From NCBI GenBank assembly GCA_958430865.1, contig CAUDNR010004055.1:1784-46571 (forward strand): a DNA stretch of 44,788 bases, read 5' to 3'. Positions 1 through 12,026 of the stretch are shown here, piece after piece; position 1 is the first letter of the stretch, and each line of letters begins with the position of its first letter. Origin of the DNA: Entrophospora sp. SA101 (Eukaryota > Glomeromycota > Glomeromycetes > Entrophosporales > Entrophosporaceae). The notes beneath the pieces were generated by a model. It saw only the letters and a list, made by a program, of their open reading frames with translations, was not told the DNA's origin and searched no databases. The position numbers and the translations under genes are program-made.

Positions 1-1068
1 ATTATAGTGATGTTATTAAATATTAGTTAAAATAAAAGAGAAATTTATATAAACTATTGAATGATTGATAAAACCTTCACTAGTATATTTTGTTCATAGA
101 TCTTGCTTGTCCTTAAAGCTTACTTTGATTACTCCTACACAAACTATTAAATAATTGATAAACATCATTAGAATATTTTGCAAATTGCATATTCCTTTGA
201 TTAATGCAATAGTCTATTTATTAGTTTTAAAATAAATGAACTTAGCTGTTCTTTGTATTTTTTTTAATAATAAAGATAATTCTCTTCTCGTTCATCTGGA
301 AAATTCACGTGACAAAGGATCTGCAATATAAGGAAAATTTTTCAAATTTTTATTTTGTCTATTTTTGATATCAATATTAACTTTTTTGTCAATTCAGTAA
401 ACTTGTGCAACTTTGAAGCTCAAATTCTCCACAACAACATGACATATCATTGAGATGAAATTGTGATTTTGTAGAGGAAGGTCTTGGCTTCAAATATACG
501 ATTTATTTTGGGGTGTTGCATTTCCATTTTTGGAGAATTTGAAAATCTATACAACCAATAAAAAGTTGTGGGACTAAGTGGCTTGCATCATACGTACACT
601 GGACTGTAACAAAGATCTACAATTAAATTGACGTTTTGTCAATTTAAATTTCTACAATTAAAAAATGATTCAGGATTCTGGCTATTCTTATCATTAACTC
701 CGTATTTTACTATCTATTACTATTAAAATGTGTGTTAGTAGTATTTGGAAATGAATTATATGTTGATAAAGTTAATGTTGTTTGACGAAATGTTACCAAA
801 GTTGTAAAACTATTACCATTATTAAGTTGCTTTAAAGGCTAATAAATATAAAAGCTCACAAAAAAAATTTGTAAATAAATGTTTCAAGATCTTTTTTTAT
901 ATATTTTTTTCTATGACTATTCCAACCTCTCTTTTGTTTCATCAGTTGTTCCCAAGGGGCCAAGTTTTTCTTTTGCTGAATACAAATTCAGCTCTCACAC
1001 ACTCATTTACTACTAAATACGAACATTTCTTTCTTATATTAATTAATATTAATAACATGATACATGGT
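1..1068. other. AT-rich intergenic, no gene recognised
   Basis: No open frame here has recognisable protein character. The only structure seen is an imperfect duplication with a period of about 90 bp near the left edge, listed separately. The rest is AT-rich non-coding DNA. Confidence 0.6.
51..205. repeat. Imperfect ~90-bp tandem duplication
   Basis: The sequence beginning AAACTATTGAATGATTGATA at 51 recurs as AAACTATTAAATAATTGATA at 141. Both are followed by a similar stretch ending in ATATTTTG. The spacing is 90 bp and similarity fades after about 60 bp. It looks like an old local duplication. Confidence 0.45.
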
Positions 1069-1198
1069 CCTATAAAACATTTTGTCAGAAAATGTATGGT
1101 TTTTCCATACACTTTGTATGGAATATGTACGGAAAAGCATTCTTTTAATATGCGGAAAATGTATGGAAAAACCATTTTCTGACAAAATTTTTTATAGG
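1069..1198. mobile_element. 130-bp MITE-like inverted-repeat element
   Basis: The left end CCTATAAAACATTTTGTCAG and the reverse complement of the right end, CCTATAAAAAATTTTGTCAG, match over about 30 bp with few mismatches. Inside, ATGTATGG and CCATACA repeats form further hairpins. No transposase frame is present and no clear target duplication flanks it. The structure fits a short non-autonomous DNA transposon, but the superfamily cannot be assigned. Confidence 0.6.
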
Positions 1199-2245
1199 GA
1201 TGATCCGGGTAGATAAAATCATCGATTAGAGTACTTGACTAATTATTATCAAATGAAAATTTTACGCAAAAGCTTTTTATAATTATTATCAACTACTGTG
1301 TAGATAATTGTTTTATAATATCAATAATATTGATTGAGTAAGTTACTTTGAATAATAAACCCATCTTTACCTTATCCTTATTGTAGTGATCAATGAAAAT
1401 TTCATTAAGGATAACTTCTGGTCTTCGCTTAAAAAAGCATAACTTCGGGTCCTCGCGGAGGAAAATAAAATTTTGTAATAGAAACATTATTTTTATTTTT
1501 AATAAAAATATTGTCTTTATTTTCTTTGTTAAAGTACTTTGATAAAAACAACGGGTGTAGTTGGTGCCATGGTAAAAGGTAACAAACAACTGTGGAGCTT
1601 TGGTAAAAAGCCACGTTTATTTGCTTTAGTGAGCAAGCAAGCAAGCAAGCAAAGTTAGGACTACCGTTGGTTAGAACCGTCCAAAGGTTAATCGGAAATA
1701 TTGGTAGTTGTAAATGTAAGGCTGTTAAATAAGCTACTTGAGTTGTTTTGCAAGTAAACCAAGCGAGTTTGCAATCGGCCAATAAAATGCAAACAAGACT
1801 AAACAACTGAAACAAAGCGAATAAAAGGAACTTTATAACGTTACAAAAGGGCCATCTTCATTTAATTACAGATTCGTCTAGATGCAATTTCGAGAACCAA
1901 AGTAAATTCGTAAACTGACTAATTGACAAGCATTGAATTATTGTGAGTTATTAACCGACAAGAGTAGCCCAAAAGCTAAGCCATAATTATCAGTTAACTG
2001 AAATGATACCTCGCAATATCACAAAAAATTGTAAAAAAGTTTATTAGGATAAAATAAAAAGATAAATAAAAAGATAATAATAAATCTATAGTGAGATTAA
2101 ATTAGTCATTTATCACATCTTTTCTTTTGCTATCGTTACTAGAGTTTAATGTTTATAATTAATTAATTAATATCGTTAGTAATAATTAATGGATAGTAAT
2201 TTCCTAATTGATTAACAATGAAATTTTTATTTACCTGTTAAAATT
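1199..2245. other. Intergenic, downstream of the kinase gene
   Basis: AT-rich sequence with no supported gene. A short GCAA microsatellite of about five units lies at 1632-1653. The open frames here have no recognisable domain and no consistent protein character. The end nearest 2245 is probably the 3' untranslated region of the minus-strand kinase. Confidence 0.5.
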
Positions 2246-3746
2246 CTAGAGAAGAGAGTTAAAATCAAGATTATATGACGAAGTATCATTACTTGTATAA
2301 ATTTTAAAGATTTTAGATTTAGCAATCTCTTCGTCTAGTATTCTACTTGTATGGTATGCATCTGGATGTGGTTTGTGTGCTTGTTGCGATGCATTACCAC
2401 TACTAGTAGTATTATTGCTATTATTATCATTAATAATTTTTTCAAGTTTATCTATAGCAAAATCAAACAGCTCTCCACTAGTTGGTCTTTTTGATGGATC
2501 CACATCCCAACACCTCTGCATCATTTGCACATAATCATCAGGCATTTCAGACAATATTGGTGGTCGTAAACCTTCTTCAAATATATCAAAAATCAAACAA
2601 TGATTGTGAGCTCTATCATCAAATGGTGGATTACCTGCAAATATTTCCCACATTAACATCCCAACACTATAGATATCAGTTTCTTTGGTGTTCTTTTTGC
2701 CTCTAAGTAGCTCAGGTGCAATATATGACAAAATTCCATAGACTTTACTTGATGACTTTTCATCAACTGGTCCACATAATCCTAAATCTGTGATAAAACA
2801 ATTACCTCCTTCCAATAATATATTACCACTATGTAAATCACAATGGATCAAATCTTTGCTATGTATCTGATATAATGAATTGCATAAATAATAAAAGATT
2901 GTAATTCTGTCTTTTAATGTTAAATTTAAATGATTTTTTTGCAAGTAACTCCTTAAATTTCCTTCTAAATAATTTAAAACTATTGCATAATTTCCATTAT
3001 CTGGGAATTTAGTTATACCATAGCACTGAACAATCCGTGGTGATTTAATTTTACAATAATTTGTTGCCTGAAAATAAATAAAATTAATTAGTATTATATA
3101 TAATACAGTATTGTTTTAAATGACAACTACCAACCTCATCAAAAAAGCCTTTTCCTGGGTTACTTGAATTATTTAAATTTTTTAATACTACATATTGAGT
3201 TCCAAAATAATTAAATTCCTTTTTATTTTCATCATAATCATCAATGCTTCCTCTTGTCCATGTAGCAGTATAAATTGAACTAAATCCACCTTCTGTCAAT
3301 TTTATTATATTTTCAAATTGCTCAAAAGGTATCCATTCTAAAATATAGTTCGGCAGAGATGATTTCATTTGACATTGTTGAATAAAATCATCAATTATAT
3401 TATTTCCAGATGTCCAAGTGGTGAAAAGACTCTGTAATTGTAATCCAATGCAACCTTCACAGAACATATCAGAGTACCTTGTCAATTTACACTTGTTACA
3501 TTCTTTTGGCTTGCCTTCTTTATATGATGCATTATTTAATTCAACCCAATAAATAAACTTTGCTTTACAAAATTCTTTTTCATTTTTAGAAAGCTCCTTG
3601 TTTTTCTCAACTAATGAAAAAAAATAATCTTTTCTACTTTTTTTATCAGAATTAACCAGAGCATTATTATATATTTCACCATTGGTTTTATATACAAATC
3701 TCTTTCTTTCTGATGATAATGATGATAATAATTTATTATATGACAT
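2246..3746 (-). CDS. Protein kinase, TKL-like, Rhizophagus-expansion type
   Basis: The model is a join of 3746-3135 and 3067-2246. The 67-bp intron (3134-3068) starts GTTG and ends CAG in phase 0, giving about 477 residues. Residues 83-99 hold two CxxC pairs (CNKCK and CEGC) that could bind zinc. The kinase domain runs from about 138 to 415. It has a glycine-rich loop (LTEGGFSSIY, 150-159), the ATP lysine in VVLKN (K189), a catalytic loop HCDLHSGNIL (279-288, D281, N286), a DLG metal motif (D298) and an APE motif (APELLRG). Cys replaces the Arg of HRD, and DLG replaces DFG; both changes are common in this fungal family and do not by themselves imply inactivity. A Ser/Asn-rich tail follows. 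By family it phosphorylates Ser/Thr or Tyr; the substrate is unknown. The start at 3746 is the first ATG of the open exon. Confidence 0.9.
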
Positions 3747-4835
3747 TATATAAAAATATAAAATATAAAATTTGACTTGGTGTTTTAATGAATAAGTGAA
3801 TTTTTTTTTAGTTGGTTTACAATTTTACCAATTTGAAAATATATGGTTGCACAGGAAATATTCAGTTGTACATAATGAAGACTTGAAACGGGTAAATTCG
3901 GTCAAAATTGTTTTGGGGCTGTCTAAATTAATATAAATAGTAATGATTTGCTTTAAATACAACTAAAAGTCACGTGTATATACACAAAATCCACAAAGTT
4001 CAATAAAAAATTCAATTTCAGCATTTTAGACAATTGAGACCATGATTGTCTAAATGTCTAAATTGATTTATATTTTAGACATTGTCTAAATAATTTAATT
4101 TGAACATCCATCTATAGTCGTATTCTTCTTTTTTTCGCTACGGCTTTGAAATGATTTGCAAAGTTGAAATTATTTTCGTTTTCCCGAAAATGATAATGGT
4201 TATGGTTATTTTTACATCGCCGTGCCATGCGAATTCTCATTACTATCTATTTGGCAACCGAAAAATCTATCTAAACGTCAGAGTTGAGCGAAGCAGATAC
4301 TTGACTAGAAGGAAATTGAATTCGAATTCGAACGCAACATAAAAAGCAAAATTGATGCACCGATTTTTTGGTCCACAAGTGGGAGTAGCGGGTCTATTAT
4401 ATTATTTTTTCTTGTCGATGCACCATCTGGCCATGAAATTGTTTATTTTTATTAAATATCGCATCATTGATCATGAATACATCATTGATAGGATTAGGGA
4501 TGGGCGGGCAGATCAGTACTATATGGTATACACGATAAGTCGGTCATGTAGGGTGAGCTCATATGATCGACTTATCGAATTAAATTACTTAAATATTAAG
4601 AAAAAGGGGTGAAATTTTGGCTGACTTATCGCGAGACCAACTTATCGAGTTTACATATGTAGTACTATACGTATAGTGCGTATAGTTCTAGAACTATATT
4701 AATATAGTAGTATATAGTAAACGTAAATCAATTCCTATTTAGATTATTGCCAAATAATATGTGTAATATTGCACATAAAAATTGATTGAAAATTAAATCT
4801 CACGATATACAGTATATATTTTAAACTTATCATGC
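3747..4835. other. Kinase upstream region, repeat-rich
   Basis: This is the presumed promoter side of the kinase. It holds copies of TTTAGACA/TGTCTAAA between 4020 and 4100, a CACGTG box near 3972, and the CGATAAGTCG repeat cluster listed separately. The open frames at 4151-4342 and 4352-4612 show no known domain and are not called as genes. Confidence 0.45.
4533..4647. repeat. Cluster of CGACTTATCG motifs in both orientations
   Basis: CGATAAGTCG at 4533-4542 and its exact reverse complement CGACTTATCG at 4568-4577 form a hairpin with a 25-base loop. Two further copies follow, TGACTTATCG at 4622 and CAACTTATCG at 4638. This could be a remnant of a transposon end or a cluster of protein-binding sites. 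Confidence 0.5.
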
Positions 4836-5149
4836 ATGACTTGCCAAAGTGCAATTCGGCAACACTTTAAATATATTGGTGATGTTAATGGTTATAAGCG
4901 ATTACGTATTAAATGTCTATGTTGCAAAAATATCAATGTACTAGTTCAGTATCTAGATGTGAAAACCATTTACGCCTTTGTCCAAATGCCACCATTCTAA
5001 CTAAAAGAAATTATTCTAGTATACAGATAAATTACAACGTAATTGAGAAAATTGACGAAAATGCCATCGAAGAAGCTGATGAAACACATAAAAATTTTAT
5101 TGAAGAATCAAATAAAAGTGAAAACAGGTTTGATTTTTTTGATATTTAA
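4836..5149 (+). pseudogene. BED-type zinc-finger fragment (hAT transposase N-terminus)
   Basis: From the ATG at 4836 one frame reads AIRQHFKYIGDVNGY followed by KCLCCK. After a frameshift near 4935-4945 the next frame continues SVSRCENHLRLCPN. Together these give the C-x2-C...H-x4-C spacing of a BED finger, the DNA-binding module at the start of hAT transposases. The rest of the transposase is absent; the frame ends in an acidic stretch at 5149. The fragment is broken by a frameshift and truncated. Confidence 0.6.
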
Positions 5150-6814
5150 TTCATTCAATTTAATTAATAATTCAATTAAATATATAAATCAAATCAAAAC
5201 AAAATCACAATACCTTTTATGTCAATAAAATAATGGTGGATTTGATCAGTAATTTTTTTTACAGCGCAAAATTGGAATTTTAAAAATTTTAAAAATATGA
5301 TCCCCATATTTTTGTTTTCCCATCACTATACATACGTATAGTATCGTATAGTGTTCAACTATATGCACATTTGCCCATCTCTAGATAGGATGCTAAGATT
5401 CTTCGCATCCAGTGCTAATTTTGATGCTTCGAACAAATATATATGTGTGTGATTGAGTCATGTGATTTTATAATACTATGACACCAAAAAATATCATTGC
5501 ACATTACTAATATGTGTTTCACGAAATTCACTGTTACGATTTATCGTGATTCGACAACAAAGGAATTTCAGCATTCTTTGAAGATTTAAAAGTGGCAAAA
5601 ATAGAAAATAAATTAAAACTCTCAAAACCTGCCTTACGTGCTATGTAAAGGTCGTTCCAAGTACCAATATTGATCAACCCATGTTGCTTCAAATTCGGAA
5701 ATTAAAGACAGTTCAAGCACATTATTAATATTTATTACGTATTAATTACTATTACGCGTAGTTAACTTCAAAACTCGAAAACTCGAAAAACTAATATGTA
5801 TCTAAAGACAATTTGATTATATAAATGTGATAATAAAATAATAATTTTAATTTGTAAAAAAAGAAGAGCCATTTTTATTTTAAAAGAAAATATACGGAAA
5901 AGAACAACTGGCTTTATAAAGTAATATTTCTCATTACAATGTACGTACAATGATATAATAATTCTTTATTATCATTATTATTATTGCTGCTTGTATTTAT
6001 TTACATAAGTGGATTTAATTACGTCAAGACTTTCACTTTAGTCAAATCATCATGGTGAGAAACTATCTTTAGTCAATACTTTAGTTACGTCAATGACTAA
6101 AGTCAAAAGTTTCGTCATACATCATTAAATAAAGTTATTGCAATGTTATTGTGGAAATAAGCACCCTTTTTTGACAGAGTCGTGTGAAAATTCGAATAAT
6201 TATCTTATTTCACGTTAAAAATTTATAAGCCAACTCCCAAGAGATGCTAAATGAAGAATGTATGATAACGATCCAAGCAATGTTATGATTTTGTAAAGTG
6301 GTTTCTGCGGTGACGCCACAATGACGTGTCTGTTTTATAATTTATTTTCTTGATATTATTTTTTATTCATATTGATGATATCATCTCAGTGTTGTACATG
6401 GGACATGTCCCGGACAACGTCCAAGTACAAGGGACATTTAAAATGGTGGACAACACTTATTATAATTATGACATTCTTAACCGACATAAAAATTCGAAAG
6501 GATTACAAATATTTGAAAAAAATTATTACAATGCTTAAAAACATTACTATTATGAATATCCAAAACACATACGAATACTTTAAAATTTGAATATGGGGAA
6601 TAGAAATTGTAATCACGTGTTGTAATTTTTAAATTTTATAACGTGTTTTTTTATTTCGTGAAACATTTTTTAATTTTTGGCTGAAATTACGATTATCTGT
6701 TATTATTAATTTTAGTCAAAACATTACAAAACTTTTTATACACAACGTTTGTTTTGAACAAGATCTAACCATTCTTTACCTTGAATTTATTTCATTGCTG
6801 GTATTATTATTAGA
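5150..6814. other. Intergenic, kinesin upstream region
   Basis: AT-rich, with no supported gene. A patch of repeated TTTAGTCAA/TTACGTCAA and its inverse TGACTAAAG lies at about 6015-6115. A GC-richer hairpin-forming patch at about 6388-6458 contains the perfect palindrome GGGACATGTCCC. A CACGTG box lies near 6614. The last 200 bases are the probable promoter and 5' leader of the kinesin. Confidence 0.5.
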
Positions 6815-8828
6815 ATGACATATAAAAAATATATAAACAACCAATCTGCACCAAATAATAATACTTCCTCTAGTAGTTCCATTCCAAAAATAAAGTCACC
6901 TATAAAAAAAAATGGCCATGTTGAAAAATTAAAGCAAATAGATAAAATTGGCAGAAATTTGATATCACATAAGCCCAGAATTTTAAATGATGTTAAATCA
7001 TCATTATCAAATAGAGGAATCTATAAAAAAACAAGCATCGTATCAAAAAACAACAATAGTCAATCAACTAAAACTTTTTCCAATACATTATCATCATCAT
7101 CGTCATCATCATCGTCATCATCATCTGTCAATAAAAAAAAACAGCTTACAGAAAAAGACATTCTCAAGGAAAAGCATATTAAACTTCAAGATGACATTAC
7201 TAGAGCTCACAAACAAATTGAATCTTATACTATGGAAAATAATAGAATCAAAAATGATGTCAAATTGAAAAAAGCTAAATTAGTAGAATCATTAGAAGCA
7301 ATTAGTAAAATTAAAGAAAATTTGTTAACTACAAAAGAGGAAATTATAAAACTTAATTCACAGATCATGAATAGTTCTCAGGAATTAGAGATTTTGAATA
7401 ATAGTATTAAAAATGATCGCGATGAATTAATCAGCCTCAAAGCCACAAAAGAATCGATTGCCAATGAATTAATGATGATTGAAACAAAGATTATTGAAAG
7501 AAAAAATTTAATCGAACATTTGAATGCAGAATGTTTGAAATATGAAAACACTCGTCGCTACTTACACAATGTTATTCAAGATCTAAAGGGAAACATTCGT
7601 GTTTTTTGCAGAGTTCGTCCACAAACTTCCGCAGAAAAAGATGATCCTCTCACCGAAATCAAGTACCCAGAAAGTTATGATAATAAAAAAATAGTGATTG
7701 GTTCAGTTGTAAAAAATTATCTTAGAATGAGCAGGAATGTTTACAAGGAATATGAATTTGATTATGTTTTCAAATCTGATAGTACTCAAGAACAAGTATA
7801 TGCTGAGATTGCTCATGTTGTTCAATCAGTAGTTGATGGGTATAATTGTTGTATATTTGCTTATGGTCAAACTGGTGCAGGAAAAACTTATACAATGCAA
7901 GGTTCCAATACTCCTGAAAGTGAGGGTATGATCACCAGAGCATTTAGACACATCTTTAGTCTTGTCAATGAATTGAAATCTCAGGGCTGGAATTATACAA
8001 TTGAAGGTCAATTTATTGAAATATATAATGATAATGTTTATGATTTACTTAAGATTCCACGTGGAAAATTCAAGGATATAAAGATAACGCATGACATTGA
8101 AAAAGGTTCGACAAGAATTGCTAATGTAAAAACAGGTATTTTTTTTTAAAATTAATATTTAGATTAGATTTTAGATTTTAGATGTAGATTTTGAAATTTT
8201 TTTTTTTTTTTTTAGTAAACCTTGAGTCACCAAAACATGTTAATCAAGTACTTGAATCGGCAACAAAGCATCGTTCTGTTGCTTCTACAAAAATGAATAA
8301 TAATTCTTCAAGAAGTCATAGCATCTTCATGATTCATATTGAAGGTTTAAATTTGATTACAAATGAAACACGATCAGGTTCTCTGAACCTTATTGATCTA
8401 GCAGGTTCAGAAAAAATATCGACATATGATTCAACAGGAGATCTTCAAACTGAAACAATATATATTAATAAAAGTCTCAGTAGTTTAAAAACCGTTATAC
8501 AAAACATCAAGGAAAGTACAAGTCATATCAATTATCGCGATTCTATTTTAACTTATGTCTTAAAAAACTCATTAGGTAAATATTACTATTACTATTATTA
8601 TTATTATTATTATTATGGTGATGATGATGATGTTTGTTTGTTTGTTTGTTTTTGTTTATTTATTTATTAATGGCAATTAAATTAATAATAGGTGGAAATG
8701 CCAAGGTATTAATGCTAGTTAACATTTCTCCAATAAAATCATCTCAAGCAGAAACTGAAAGCAGTTTGGAGTTTGGACGTGTTGCAAAAGCTGCTCACAT
8801 TGGTATTGCAAAAAAGGTTAAAACCTAA
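6815..8828 (+). CDS. Kinesin-14 (minus-end-directed, C-terminal motor, Kar3/HSET type)
   Basis: The model is a join of 6815-8135, 8216-8575 and 8692-8828, giving 605 residues. Both introns are GT-AG and phase 1. The order is a Ser-rich basic tail (1-110), a coiled-coil stalk (about 110-250), then the motor. The motor begins at about 257 with LKGNIRVFCRVRP, the neck-motor junction diagnostic of kinesin-14, and puts the motor at the C-terminus. Nucleotide-binding motifs are the P-loop GQTGAGKT (351-358), switch I NNNSSRSH (468-475) and switch II LIDLAGSE (499-506). By family it walks toward microtubule minus ends and cross-links microtubules in spindle assembly and nuclear movement. The second intron is full of TAT, GAT and GTTT simple repeats. 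No key motor residue is visibly missing. Confidence 0.93.
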
Positions 8829-9876
8829 TAATATCAATTATTAACAAGAATAAAAAGGTTTGTTCACATTAAGATTAAATGTCAATATTGAAAAATCTTG
8901 AAGTCATCTATATAACGTATATACACGGCATATGAAATCTAATTTTTAATTAAATCAATATATATACTATTTAAAAAACTTAGTAATTAATTCTTCACGT
9001 ATACTTCTTTTGATTGAATCTAGATCTTTTTGTTATCATAGGTAGTCTAAAGTTTTGCCATTTATAAAAGGAAATTTCTTGAAAAATAATATTTACACAT
9101 TGCTTTCCAATCTTACCAATGTTTACTGTTAATTCTCAATCCCAAACTTTGTTTGTCATTTTTAATTTTGAGAATATGTAAATTCTGCATAAATAAATAA
9201 TAATTCAAAAGTGCATTCGAACAAAAAATTACAAAAACATTTACTGATAAGATTTATAGTTTATGGCTTTGCCTTCTTAACATTAGACTGAAAATGGCTG
9301 AGACATGGCACTTGAAAAAAAGGAAAGGTAAAAGTCCGTTTAAAAATTAATATTAATCATAATTAGTTGTCATATTGCATTACGTTGCATCAATTATCAA
9401 TAAAAAGAATTTCTTTAAATTCAAGACTATCTTTGTTCTCATTTGATTAAAACAAGGTAAAAATAATCTCACTTTGTGTTCGAACATTATAAAAACATTA
9501 CCAATTCACCTATTTCACATTAAAAAAATCAATCCTTCTTCAATTACTGTTAAACACAATTATTATTTTATTTTATCAATATTTACAATATTTCATCAAC
9601 AAATTTTAAAAATGTTTACCTTCAACTGTGAACTTTTTTGTGGATTGTTAATTGAACTTTTTCTTGGTTTCTTGCTTCGTTATAAAGCTTATAAAAATCA
9701 ATTCTATACTTGTATAAATAAAAAAATCGATCAAATAATAAATAAAAGAAAATCAAAATTAAAATAAATCAACTACTGATAAAAAAAATACCCTCTAAAA
9801 TCGAAAACCTATGGGAATATTATAAATCTTTTTGATAAAAAGAGTGAACTGGTTCCAGGTTTTTCTTTTAATAAGA
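8829..9876. other. Intergenic, with a small unrecognised open frame
   Basis: This is AT-rich sequence after the kinesin stop. A plus-strand frame at 9474-9767 (97 codons, internal Met at 9612) has a hydrophobic stretch CGLLIELFLGFLL followed by a Lys-rich tail. It could encode a small membrane-anchored peptide or be chance. No family is recognised, so it is not called as a gene. Confidence 0.4.
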
Positions 9877-11085
9877 ATGGCTCTTGAAGTTCGTGAATTG
9901 CTCGGAAAAGAGAGATATACATTTTAGCCTCCATAATCAAAAGCTTCTATCAATGAAAAACTGACCCTAGAGGGAAAACAATACACGCAATTCAAAGAAT
10001 GGGTCAATAAAGAAAAGGATGAGATGAAAATCGAAGCTGTCGAAGATGATGAGAAACAAAGAAGATATGAATATCAATAATAATATTATCGATAATGATA
10101 ACAAAATGTTCGGTCCCAAAGCCATAGTGAGTATTTGAGTGCCCTGACAAAAATCTAACTTTCACTATTGCTATTCTTTTTCTCTCATGCAAATACTTTG
10201 ACAATTTTTTAACTTGTATTTTGTTTATTCCAATTAATTGCTGAAAAAATTTTGTTTTTTAATAACTTTTTACATTTTTTTTTATTTACTTTATAAGAAA
10301 CATGTCTAACATTGATTATGAAATTAATATGCACGAGATAAATATGAAAAGTTGAGCAGTAAGTTGGAAAGGTTGAAGGAATTAAAATAAAATTGGTAGA
10401 AGAAGAATTGAAAATAATCAAGAAAAAAGAAGCGGCAGGTCGAGAGAGAGAGATACTTGAAGAGGAGAAAATGAAGTTGGAGTAGGGAAGGAAAAATGTG
10501 AGAAGCAGGTACAGACATTACATCATTTTCAGTGATAGAGGAGTGGGTACATAAGCAATGCTTTTGGCACCGAATATGTTGACAACAAAAATATTATCGT
10601 CAATGGATTGATCATTTACATCGACAACTGTCTTTGTAAGTCCTACAATACGCGCCATTTACAGAGATTGTGGAGTCGGAAAATCATGGTCCATCAAGGA
10701 AGTTGCAAAGAAACACTATTGCATCTACATTTGTTGCGAGAATCAAGCAGCGTTAGTTATCCACTTCAGTCAAAGATCGCTGATGTTTTGATGGACACAA
10801 AGCTCAAAGATTATTCTGATGAACATATCAAGGCAGTGATACAGTGAACCATCATGCAAAAAAAGTTGACCTGCTGAACAGTTTTGTTATCACGTAGAAA
10901 ATCCTGAGGCCTTGCAATGGTGAAATTCTGAAATGAGAATCACGATATGGAGTACAATGGTAAAAAGGATCCGAGTCCTTATAAGGATATCATACATACA
11001 ACTTTTTTGGCAGATTGTTTGAAAGAGTATGCAGCGACTTTCATGGGAAATTCAAACTTGAAAAGGTGTGAATGAGGTCGATTTG
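9877..11085 (+). pseudogene. Degenerate P-loop NTPase-like gene
   Basis: Broken coding character runs along the plus strand. From 9877 one frame reads MALEVRELLGKERYTF, then stops, then SINEKLTLEGKQYTQF and a charged stretch. A Lys/Glu-rich patch follows at 10330-10500. Near 10662 the frame reads RDCGVGKSWSIKEVAKKHY, whose GVGKS is a Walker A core followed by a hydrophobic strand (IYICC). From about 10935 another frame reads NENHDMEYNGKKDPSPYKD. Several stops and frameshifts separate these blocks. P-loop proteins of this general form are common in Rhizophagus, including Crinkler-like ones, but no family is assigned. It is clearly non-functional. Confidence 0.5.
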
Positions 11086-11164
11086 TTTTTCGTCTTCGCA
11101 AGATGTTTCCGCATTAGGGTGTTACAACTTAATAATAAATACAAACATAGTTGACCACCAACGT

Positions 11165-11245
11165 ATATATTAATATGGCTCCTGTTGCTGTGCCACGCGC
11201 TCGAATTTAAAAATTTTTCAAAATAGGTCTTCGCGTGATTTTGGT
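11165..11245 (-). repeat. Dispersed repeat, copy 1 (CACGCGAA family)
   Basis: Read on the minus strand this segment (CCAAAATCACGCGAA, a run of T/A, then AAATTCGAGCGCGTGGC) matches the plus strand at 22912-23015. It is relatively GC-rich in its surroundings and non-coding. Confidence 0.55.
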
Positions 11246-11254
11246 TTTTGGTTT

Positions 11255-11410
11255 GTCTATCCTATGTGGACGACGGGAATTAGGTCACCATTGTCATACT
11301 CATATATTATAGCTTCATATGATGGAAATAGGCCCAATTGTGTGTGGTCTGACGACAGAAATAGGAGCCATCATGTCTGAAGACAGAAATAGGCCACCGT
11401 CTGTAGTATA
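11255..11410. repeat. Degenerate minisatellite, GACGACAGAAATAGG-like units
   Basis: The core recurs as GACGACGGGAATTAGG, ATGATGGAAATAGG, GACGACAGAAATAGG and GAAGACAGAAATAGG, separated by 15-35 bases of less similar sequence. It shows no coding character. Confidence 0.45.
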
Positions 11411-11822
11411 GCTATATTACAAGCGTCCCGGTCTTTTCAGACAAAGTGTCTGTGAACATATTAATGCAATTTTTTAAACTTACCAGGAGCATTCTTTCAA
11501 TACACAATCTCTTGTAAGAAGATTAGCATCATTTACCAAAAATGCAACTCTTTGATTCTTCACACAATTTTGTTGTAATCCAAACCAAAAATTGCTTCAA
11601 CACCTTTAATATTCATTATATGAATGGAGTCTCTATTATGCTGGCGAACACACACCAAAGAATACCCAACATATTTAAGTATAAAACTTCAAGCTTCATT
11701 TAAATTCCCACATATATTGTATATTTGTTGAACCAATATTAAGAAGATACATAGAATAAGCTAAAAATCTATTATTATAAAAAATAAGGTTTTTTTGTTT
11801 ATTAAACATTTTTCAACAGCCC
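11411..11822. other. Intergenic, nothing recognised
   Basis: AT-rich sequence with no supported reading frame, inverted repeat or RNA gene. Confidence 0.5.
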
Positions 11823-12026
11823 ATGCGGACAATTTCCGAAAGGTTACACCTTTATTCCTCAGTTTGTAGGGATAGAGCCTCGATCTTTGGGTATCGGTCG
11901 GATAATCCACTCAAGATCTACGGACCAGGTGATCAAAGTGCATTTATATCTATCCCTCACCAGGCTAAAGCTGTATCCCTCTGGACACAGGGATAAAGGC
12001 CAGACCTACCTGGAAATCGTCCGCAT
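11823..12026. mobile_element. 204-bp GC-richer MITE-like element
   Basis: The left end ATGCGGACAATTTCC and the reverse complement of the right end, ATGCGGACGATTTCC, match with one mismatch, and similarity continues a few bases further in. The interior is markedly richer in G and C than its surroundings, has several GGGATA/TATCCC repeats and no open frame. No target duplication is clear. A short non-autonomous element or a structured RNA-derived repeat fits best. Confidence 0.55.

Noticed and set aside
1293..1815. Minus-strand open frames of about 98 and 128 codons
   Set aside because: There is no domain, no splice structure and no consistent composition. One runs across a GCAA microsatellite. 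They are most likely chance.
9474..9767. 97-codon plus-strand frame as a real gene
   Set aside because: It has a hydrophobic stretch and a basic tail but no recognisable family, no clear leader, and a composition that AT-rich DNA easily produces.
11823..12026. tRNA or SINE with polymerase III promoter
   Set aside because: No convincing box A and box B pair and no cloverleaf with CCA-ready ends could be drawn by eye; the inverted termini explain the segment better.
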